Shown here: piece after piece, positions 1 to 5,976 of the stretch
How positions within the stretch are numbered: position 1 is the first letter of the stretch
Layout of the letters: each line of letters starts with the position of its first letter
NCBI GenBank assembly: GCA_031732875.1
Contig: JAVMKL010000096.1
Span: 1-5,976 of the forward strand
Source of the DNA: JAVMKJ01 sp031732875
Lineage (GTDB): Bacteria > Pseudomonadota > Gammaproteobacteria > Competibacterales > Competibacteraceae
Reading direction: 5' to 3'
Length of the DNA: 5,976 bases
Notes under the pieces: model-generated
Seen by the model: only the letters and a program-made list of their open reading frames with translations
Databases searched by the model: none
Told to the model about the DNA's origin: nothing
Made by a program: the position numbers and the translations under genes

Positions 1-213
1 CGCTATCCGATAGAGGAGCGGGTTGCGCTGGTGGAGCGATTGCTCGACCGGGGCGCGCACGCCGCCAGCGATCCCCGCTGGTTCGGTCGTCAGCCGGGCC
101 GATGCTGTCCCAGCAGTTGCCTGGGGTCGGAACTGGCGGGACCGGAGCGAGGGGGCGGCGAAGAATAACCGTAGCCAATTCGATACCCCGCAGTTTGTTG
201 CGGGGTCGTTCAT
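1..213 (-). CDS. Possible partial ORF with good SD, running off the left edge (doubtful)
   Basis: On the minus strand an ATG at 213-211 is preceded by an AAGGAG Shine-Dalgarno sequence (222-227) with 8-nt spacing. The frame stays open for 71 codons to the window edge, starting MNDPATNCGVSNWLRLFF. It lies 68 nt downstream of the DUF4242 stop on the same strand, so it could be a following gene. Against this, the product is rich in Arg, Ala, Ser and Thr, resembles no family I recognise, and a perfect hairpin falls in its first codons. A competing plus-strand frame (1-168, TAA at 166-168) is also open and begins RYPIEERVALVERLLDRGA, which is slightly ankyrin-like and could be the tail of a gene entering from the left. 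At most one is real, and both may be chance frames in repeat DNA. Confidence 0.2.
   Translation of the reverse strand, partial: MNDPATNCGVSNWLRLFFAAPSLRSRQFRPQATAGTASARLTTEPAGIAGGVRAPVEQSLHQRNPLLYRIA
185..206. repeat. Perfect 8-bp stem hairpin, possible weak terminator or REP-like element
   Basis: ACCCCGCA (185-192) and TGCGGGGT (199-206) are perfect inverted arms around a 6-nt loop. On the plus strand the stem is followed by a mixed CGTTCATTT, and on the minus strand by ATCGAATT. Neither is a proper T-tract, so a classical intrinsic terminator is not well supported. A stem of this G/C-rich kind in non-coding DNA could equally be a dispersed extragenic palindrome. Confidence 0.5.
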
Positions 214-230
214 TTACAGTGCTCCTTATC

Positions 231-259
231 CTGGCGGCGATCCGGTCGATCACCGCCAG
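231..259. repeat. Hairpin just downstream of the DUF4242 gene
   Basis: CTGGCGG (231-237) pairs with CCGCCAG (253-259). After one C/A mismatch an inner GATC/GATC (239-242/248-251) extends it to 11 pairs around a 5-nt loop. It begins 22 nt after the DUF4242 stop in the direction of that gene, a suitable place for a transcript 3' end. No T-run follows on either strand, so it may stabilise the mRNA end or assist Rho-dependent termination rather than act as an intrinsic terminator. Confidence 0.45.
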
Positions 260-281
260 ACGTAAGGTGTCGCCAAAACGA

Positions 282-587
282 CTAGGCGCGGGCTTCCGCT
301 TGCGCAACCGGATCCTCGCGGACAACCACGGTATCCTCGACGGGTACGATTTCGTCCGCGCTCATGCCGACTCGACGGGCATGCTCCCGGATAGCGGCCG
401 CGTCCTGGCCTTGGTAGATGCAAACGGTACCGAGGCGGCCATCGGCCTCGCGAACCACGTAGGACCGGATCCAGCGTACCTGGTCGGGCATCTCCTCGTT
501 GCCCACCCGCGCAGACACGCCGGCGGTGATTCCCAGTTCGGCGGCGTCTTTCCAGTTGCTGTTGCGACGAATAGCGAAGGTTTTCAT
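282..587 (-). CDS. DUF4242 family protein (SCO4226-like, nickel-binding family)
   Basis: This 101-residue soluble protein has no signal peptide or membrane segment. It shows the DUF4242 pattern: an N-terminal strand (MKTFAIRR), a central strand VRWIRSYVV (residues 37-45), a strand TVCIYQG (54-60) and the helix AIREHARRVGM (65-75) followed by a last strand near EIVPVEDTVVV. The family adopts a small ferredoxin-like fold, and Streptomyces SCO4226 in it is known to bind nickel. Whether this copy binds metal is inference. The ATG at 587-585 is well placed behind a TGAGGAG-type ribosome binding site at 595-601. That SD is itself one arm of a long inverted repeat (595-697), so translation may be controlled by RNA structure. 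It is divergent from the winged-helix/TPR regulator, which is the natural candidate to control it. The cellular role is unknown. Confidence 0.85.
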   Translation of the reverse strand: MKTFAIRRNSNWKDAAELGITAGVSARVGNEEMPDQVRWIRSYVVREADGRLGTVCIYQGQDAAAIREHARRVGMSADEIVPVEDTVVVREDPVAQAEARA

Positions 588-594
588 GTTAGGA

Positions 595-697
595 CTCCTC
601 AGTGTGCATTGATAGGGGGATTGGCACCGACGGTGCCTTCCGTCCTCGGGCCGCGCCTCGAAGGGTCAACGGACGCTTGCAGGATGCACCTGAGGAG
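595..697 (-). promoter_or_regulatory. Long inverted repeat overlapping the DUF4242 SD; possible structured leader
   Basis: The arm at 684-697 (ATGCACCTGAGGAG) is the reverse complement of 595-609 except for one extra base, giving a 14-bp stem with a single bulged A. The left arm includes the GAGGAG ribosome binding site of the DUF4242 gene. Read as minus-strand RNA, the right arm is an anti-SD that would mask that site. The enclosed 74 nt contain a second hairpin (623-637) and TCCGT/ACGGA (639-643/669-673), so a branched fold is possible. This requires a transcription start beyond 697. Otherwise the repeat could be a spaced DNA operator. It matches no riboswitch class that I recognise. Confidence 0.45.
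623..637. promoter_or_regulatory. Perfect 15-bp palindrome, operator candidate in the divergent region
   Basis: GGCACCG-A-CGGTGCC is a perfect palindrome with 7-bp arms around a single central A. It lies between the divergent DUF4242 and regulator genes, 36 bp upstream of the DUF4242 start codon and 142 bp upstream of the regulator start. Symmetric sites like this suit a dimeric DNA-binding protein. OmpR/PhoB-type winged helices more often use direct repeats, so the binding protein may not be the neighbouring regulator. In RNA it would form a 6-bp stem with a 3-nt loop. Confidence 0.4.
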
Positions 698-779
698 GCC
701 ATCAAGTCCTTTCCCAGACCTGATCAAGTTCTTATCATTTTCGGAACCACTCCCGGTCGAATATCGTCCCCAATCGCCG

Positions 780-2558
780 ATGACAACAAGCGTCCACCGT
801 TTCGCGGCTTTCGAACTCGACAGGGACCGTCGATCCTTGCGGCTCGAGGGTCGCGAAGTTTCCTTGCAGCCCCTCGTTTTCGACCTGCTCTGGTATCTCG
901 TCGAAAACCAGGATCGGGTCGTGAACAAGGAGGAACTCCTCGACACGCTGTGGCCGGGTGTGATCGTTACGGAGAGCTCCTTGCAAAGAGCGGTCAGCCT
1001 GGCACGCGCGGCTTTGCAGCAGGGCGGACTGGGTGAGGCCATCCGCAACTATGCGCGGCGTGGCTACCGTTTCCACACTGACGATCTCGAGCGGGCAACC
1101 GATTCCACCCTGCAGAAGATCTCTGTGACCGCCGAAGCGGACCGTTGCTTCACCCATGTCCAGTGGAAAGCCGCCATGCAGGGCTACGTCGAGGCGGATC
1201 GCAGGTCGCCGCTGGACGCGGAATCCCTTGAACGCTGGGCCAACGCCGCCCTGTGCGCTGGCGACCTGGCGAGCGCCATGCTCCCCTTGGAGCGCGCCGC
1301 CGTTTCCTATTCCAGCCGGGGCGAGCATGAAGCAGCCGCCCGTGTCACGATCAGTCTTGCCCGCGTCCAGCTCGAGTCACTGAACGTGGCGGTGGCCCAA
1401 GGCTGTCTACGTCGCGCATTGCGTTTGCTGAGTGGGTTGCCCTGTGGTGAGCAGCATGGCTTCCTGGCATGGATGACGGCTCGACTGCACCTGTATAACG
1501 GCGACTTGCCCGAGGCTATCCAACACGCTCTACAGGCTCGTGACATCGGCCGCGCCTTGCAGAACGCGGACATCGAGACCATGGGCCTCCTGTTATGGGG
1601 TATCGGTCTGCAAGCCCGTGGTGAGACCGCCTCCGGCATGGAATTGCAGGACGAGGCCGCTGCTGCCGTGCTGGCGGGTGACATCTCACCCCTGGTGGGG
1701 GGAATCATTTATTGCGGTGTCATTTCCAGTTGCTGTAACTGTGGCGATTGGCCACGCGCCGAGCAGTGGACGGATAGTTTCGGGCACTGGTGCGAGCGCA
1801 GCAACATCGAGACCTTCGCCGGGGCCTGCCTGATCCATCGGGCAGAAGTCTTCGCCATGGCCGGCAAACTGGACCTGGCGCAGGATGCGATCACCCAAGG
1901 TGACCCGATCATTCGCAGCGGCGCCCCTTGGGCTCTCGGTGATGCCTACCGCCTGAAGGGGGATCTGCACCTCGCGCGTGGGGAGACGGATGCGGCGGAA
2001 CGCGACTATCAGTACGCCTACCAACACGGCTGGGATCCTTACCCTGGTTATGCGATCCTGCTCCACCAGCGCGGCTGCAGCAACGAGGCGGTCGGTGGAT
2101 TGAAACGCGCCGCCGCACTGACCAACTGGTTAGCAGGAGAACGCAAGGGCCGCTATCTCGCCCACGCGGCCCAGATTGCGGCCATCTCAGGACAAATGGA
2201 CGAGGCCCGCGCGATCCTCGAGCTCCTCGACCAAGCGCCCAAGCTGTGGGCGTCGGGCGCCGTCGCCGGTCAGGTCGACCGTGCCCGTGCCGAATTCCTA
2301 TGGGCGACGGGGCATGAGGAAGAGGCGCTCGCCTTGTTCCGCCGCGCTATCGAAACGCTCAAGCACAAGCGCGCCGTCATGGATGTGGCGGTAGTCCGCC
2401 TGCGGCTAGCGGAGGCTTTCGCCGCTCGAGGCGAGCATGCGGCGGCGGACATGGAGCTCCGTGCCGCCGAAGCGGCGTTCGAAGCCGCCGGCGCCACCGG
2501 ATATCTGGCGCAATGCCAAGCCCTGCGAACCACGGCGATGCGAGCATCGCCCGAGTAA
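780..2558 (+). CDS. Winged-helix (OmpR/PhoB-type) regulator with C-terminal TPR-like domain
   Basis: This 592-residue cytoplasmic protein starts with a Trans_reg_C winged helix at about residues 5-99. Visible landmarks are FAAFELD, the LRLEGREVSLQPLVFDLLWYLV helix region, the NKEELLDTLWPG recognition area and the terminal wing YARRGYRFH. Residues from about 120 to the end are alpha-helical, Ala/Leu-rich TPR-like repeats. The part near 305-355 (IIYCGVISS, WCERSN, CLIHRAE) resembles the TPR half of large LuxR/MalT-type regulators as I recall them. There is no Walker A motif, receiver domain or membrane segment, so unlike CadC/ToxR or SARP/AAA regulators it appears to be only a DNA-binding domain plus a ligand- or partner-binding scaffold. 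The ATG at 780 is chosen because the fold begins right after it. No clear SD precedes it, and the frame is open further upstream only as the shadow of the DUF4242 gene. It may regulate itself and the divergent gene; the signal is unknown. Confidence 0.8.
   Translation: MTTSVHRFAAFELDRDRRSLRLEGREVSLQPLVFDLLWYLVENQDRVVNKEELLDTLWPGVIVTESSLQRAVSLARAALQQGGLGEAIRNYARRGYRFHTDDLERATDSTLQKISVTAEADRCFTHVQWKAAMQGYVEADRRSPLDAESLERWANAALCAGDLASAMLPLERAAVSYSSRGEHEAAARVTISLARVQLESLNVAVAQGCLRRALRLLSGLPCGEQHGFLAWMTARLHLYNGDLPEAIQHALQARDIGRALQNADIETMGLLLWGIGLQARGETASGMELQDEAAAAVLAGDISPLVGGIIYCGVISSCCNCGDWPRAEQWTDSFGHWCERSNIETFAGACLIHRAEVFAMAGKLDLAQDAITQGDPIIRSGAPWALGDAYRLKGDLHLARGETDAAERDYQYAYQHGWDPYPGYAILLHQRGCSNEAVGGLKRAAALTNWLAGERKGRYLAHAAQIAAISGQMDEARAILELLDQAPKLWASGAVAGQVDRARAEFLWATGHEEEALALFRRAIETLKHKRAVMDVAVVRLRLAEAFAARGEHAAADMELRAAEAAFEAAGATGYLAQCQALRTTAMRASPE
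2534..2551. repeat. 7-bp perfect hairpin at the end of the regulator gene
   Basis: GGCGATG (2534-2540) and CATCGCC (2545-2551) flank a CGAG tetraloop within the last codons of the regulator. It sits at the convergent junction with the TSUP gene, whose transcript also ends here. No T-run follows on either strand, and the 64 bp between the two stop codons (2559-2622) hold no better terminator. It may contribute to transcript-end formation, or be incidental in GC-rich coding sequence. Confidence 0.35.
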
Positions 2559-2622
2559 CACGTCCGGGGCGTGCACGTTCGGTGGGATGTCACCGATGCC
2601 CGCTATTCCACCGGGTAGTGGT

Positions 2623-3450
2623 TCAATGCACCACCAGCTTGACCAACATAAACACCGCCACCGCCACGATCATCCCAGCGAACAGCTTTTGCAGAACTGG
2701 GCCGGCGATACGTCGCCCCACCGCGATGCCCAACGCCATCCCGCCCAAGCCGCCCAGCACGAAGCCGGTCGTGATTCCAACATCCAGCCGGTGGCCGGCG
2801 ATGACGTGGGACAGCAACCCGATCATGCTGATGATGGCGATCACCCACAGCGAGGTGGCGACCGCCCGCCGCATCGGCAGCGAAGCCACCAGCACCAGCG
2901 CCGGCACGATCAGAAAACCGCCACCCACGCCGAACAGACCGGACAGCAAGCCGGTCGCCGAGCCGGACAGCGCCAGCCGCACCGCGCAGCGCGAGGTGAA
3001 TTGCAGCCGACCGGCCGGATCGTAGCGGCAAGCGGGACCGGCGTTATCGTCGCCCGGATTGGCACCGGCGCGGATGATGCGGGTTTCCTCCGGTCGACGG
3101 TTGGCCTGCCGCCACATGCGTAACGCCACCGCCAGCATTAACAGGGCAAAACCCGCTAACAACGCCGTTTCGGGGAATTTAGGATTCAGCCAAGCGCCCA
3201 ATGGCGCACCGACGAAGCCGGATAGACCGAAGATGATGGCGGTACGGTATTCGGCCTGACCGTCGCGCCAGCGGGCCAAGCCGCCACCGAACGCGGTCGC
3301 GCCCACCGCTGCCAGCGAGACGACTATCGCCTCGTGCGCTGGCACGCCCAGACCGTACACCAGCAAGGGGACGGCAAAGACGGAACCGCCGCCGCCGGTC
3401 AGACCCAGGGCGAAGCCGACGACGAGACCGAATAGCAGGCTGAGGATCAC
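2623..3450 (-). CDS. TSUP family membrane transporter (sulfite exporter TauE/SafE family)
   Basis: This 275-residue inner-membrane protein belongs to the TauE/SafE/TSUP family, which exports sulfite, sulfoacetate or other small organic or sulfur anions. The internal duplication typical of the family is clear: GLTGGGGSVFAVPLLV (residues 16-31) and GLFGVGGGFLIVPALV (171-186). These Gly-rich re-entrant motifs each start one half. Hydrophobic segments fill roughly 1-34, 40-58, 70-88, 94-112, 157-190, 192-220, 225-245 and 252-275. A hydrophilic loop of about 40 residues (113-155) separates the halves. The start is a GTG at 3450; an in-frame TGA 9 bases upstream excludes a longer N-terminus, and no strong SD is visible. 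It lies 25 bp after the PhzF-family stop, so co-transcription and perhaps translational coupling are likely. Substrate cannot be assigned from sequence. Confidence 0.88.
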   Translation of the reverse strand: MILSLLFGLVVGFALGLTGGGGSVFAVPLLVYGLGVPAHEAIVVSLAAVGATAFGGGLARWRDGQAEYRTAIIFGLSGFVGAPLGAWLNPKFPETALLAGFALLMLAVALRMWRQANRRPEETRIIRAGANPGDDNAGPACRYDPAGRLQFTSRCAVRLALSGSATGLLSGLFGVGGGFLIVPALVLVASLPMRRAVATSLWVIAIISMIGLLSHVIAGHRLDVGITTGFVLGGLGGMALGIAVGRRIAGPVLQKLFAGMIVAVAVFMLVKLVVH

Positions 3451-3475
3451 GGTACGTCAAACTGGACGGATGTGC

Positions 3476-4264
3476 TCAGGTTCCGATCTCGATTTCCGCT
3501 TCCATGAACGTGACCGCCCGACCCGCCAGCTTGACCCGGTCGCGCTGCAACTCGCAGAGGACATCCCCGCCACGCTTGGAAACCTGCCGCGCCGACAGGC
3601 GGTTTTTCCCCAGCCGAGCGGCCCAGTACGGCGTCAGTTCGCAGTGGGCCGAACCCGTCACGGGATCTTCCGGGATGCCGAATTTGGGCACGAAATAGCG
3701 GCTGACGAAATCCCTGTCCTGTCCCGGCGCCGTCACGATCACTCCTTGCAGTTCCAGGCGCCGCAGCTTTTCAAAATCCGGGGCGATGGCGCGAATGCGT
3801 GCTTCCGACTCGAACACGCAAACGTAATTGACGGCCGCCAGCGTTTCGACCGGTTGGCAACCCAAACTCTCGACGAGCAGATCGAGCGTGACGCAAGGCT
3901 TTGGCAATAAAGCGGGAAAATCCATCACCAACAACGATCCTTGCCGCTCCACGAACAGTTTTCCGCCGCGCGTCTCGAACGCGATGACCGGTTGTCGGTA
4001 GCCGAGAATCTCGAACAGTACATGAGCGGTCGCCAAGGTGGCGTGACCGCACAAATCCACTTCGGCGACCGGCGTGAACCAGCGCAGATGAAAACCGTTG
4101 GAGGAGGGGACGAAAAAAGCAGTTTCGGACAGATTATTTTCCTCGGCGATGGCCTGGAGGACGCCATCATCCGGCCAGGTATCGAGCGGAACCACTGCTG
4201 CCGGATTGCCTTCAAACACTCGCGCCGCAAACGCATCGACTTGGTATTGCTTGAGTCGCGCCAT
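3476..4264 (-). CDS. PhzF family isomerase/epimerase (YddE-like)
   Basis: This 262-residue cytosolic enzyme of the PhzF/diaminopimelate-epimerase-like fold has close to the usual family length. Landmarks are the opening YQVDAF (7-12) and GNPAAV (19-24), the LSETAFF segment with the presumed catalytic acid Glu47, the WFTPVAEVDLCGHATLATAHV region in the first half, and EDPVTGSAHCELTPYWA in the second, which forms the opposite wall of the active site. PhzF itself isomerises dihydro-hydroxyanthranilate in phenazine synthesis, but no other phz gene is present here, and most family members have unknown substrates. The ATG at 4264-4262 is preferred because GAGGTGG (4273-4279) sits 8 nt upstream. An in-frame GTG at 4276 lies inside that SD. 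It follows the icd terminator and precedes the TSUP gene by 25 bp, so an operon with the transporter is probable. Confidence 0.88.
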   Translation of the reverse strand: MARLKQYQVDAFAARVFEGNPAAVVPLDTWPDDGVLQAIAEENNLSETAFFVPSSNGFHLRWFTPVAEVDLCGHATLATAHVLFEILGYRQPVIAFETRGGKLFVERQGSLLVMDFPALLPKPCVTLDLLVESLGCQPVETLAAVNYVCVFESEARIRAIAPDFEKLRRLELQGVIVTAPGQDRDFVSRYFVPKFGIPEDPVTGSAHCELTPYWAARLGKNRLSARQVSKRGGDVLCELQRDRVKLAGRAVTFMEAEIEIGT

Positions 4265-4294
4265 GTCGGTTCCCACCTCGAATAGCGTTGAGAT

Positions 4295-4342
4295 AAAAAA
4301 GCGGCGTTCCCGCTCGGTTTCGAACCGTGACGCGAACGCCGC
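4295..4342 (-). terminator. Intrinsic terminator of icd
   Basis: In the minus-strand transcript GCGGCGTTC (4342-4334) pairs perfectly with GAACGCCGC (4309-4301) and is followed at once by six T (4300-4295). An inner CGGTT/AACCG hairpin (4315-4319/4323-4327) nests in the loop. It lies about 30 nt after the icd stop codon and 31 nt upstream of the PhzF-family start, so it separates icd from the next two genes. On the plus strand the stem is followed only by CCTGGTTTTTGG, so activity in that direction would be weak. Confidence 0.88.
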
Positions 4343-4372
4343 CCTGGTTTTTGGCGGTAGCCGACGCTCAGA

Positions 4373-5976
<1,604 letters not shown>

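Noticed and set aside
23..265. 80-residue plus-strand reading frame at the left edge
   Set aside because: Starts without a clear SD, spans the 185-206 hairpin and most of the 231-259 hairpin, and shows no recognisable protein pattern.
722..775. Possible sigma70 promoter for the regulator (GAATAT at 759-764)
   Set aside because: No convincing -35 box at a suitable distance, so no promoter is called.
102..779. 226-residue N-terminal extension of the regulator reading frame
   Set aside because: It runs antisense across the DUF4242 gene, has unnatural composition and no domain; the winged-helix fold begins immediately after the ATG at 780.
599..1328. Minus-strand frames (599-1048 and 735-1328) over the regulator 5' region
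   Set aside because: Ser/Arg-rich or patternless shadows of the winged-helix coding sequence.
2608..2621. CCAC/GTGG stem as a terminator for the TSUP gene
   Set aside because: Only a 4-bp stem with no T-run.
2437..3123. 228-residue plus-strand frame rich in His, Gln and Pro
   Set aside because: It is the antisense of the TSUP gene; the His/Gln/Pro-rich composition is a shadow of the opposite strand.
3470..3910. 146-residue plus-strand frame opposite the PhzF-family gene
   Set aside because: Fully antisense to a gene with clear family motifs, and no supporting domain of its own.

Overview
The window is GC-rich and densely coding, and it looks chromosomal and proteobacterial. The isocitrate dehydrogenase at the right edge is of the Escherichia coli NADP type, which together with the other families suggests a gammaproteobacterium. 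A purple-sulfur or Competibacter-like lineage is only a guess. There are no rRNA or tRNA genes, no CRISPR array and no recognisable transposase.

Layout: positions 1-281 hold no confidently called gene. They contain two good hairpins and two competing partial reading frames, one per strand, and may be a dispersed repeat or a gene end. A small DUF4242 (nickel-binding-like) gene follows on the minus strand (282-587). A divergent 192-bp intergenic region separates it from a plus-strand regulator (780-2558) with an N-terminal OmpR/PhoB-type winged helix and a C-terminal TPR-like half. A convergent gap of about 60 bp follows. The rest is on the minus strand. Read in the direction of transcription, it is icd (isocitrate dehydrogenase with a C-terminal pair of CBS domains, 5' end outside the window), a strong intrinsic terminator, a PhzF-family isomerase gene, and 25 bp later a TauE/SafE (TSUP) anion exporter gene.

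How the parts may work together: the regulator and DUF4242 genes are divergent and share one intergenic region. That region contains a perfect 15-bp palindrome inside a 14-bp inverted repeat whose left arm is the DUF4242 Shine-Dalgarno sequence. This suggests local control of the DUF4242 gene by operator binding, by an SD-masking leader RNA, or both. The PhzF and TSUP genes are probably co-transcribed and insulated from icd by the terminator. The most notable protein architecture is icd-CBS, which could make this TCA-cycle enzyme responsive to adenine nucleotides through a domain E. coli ICD lacks.
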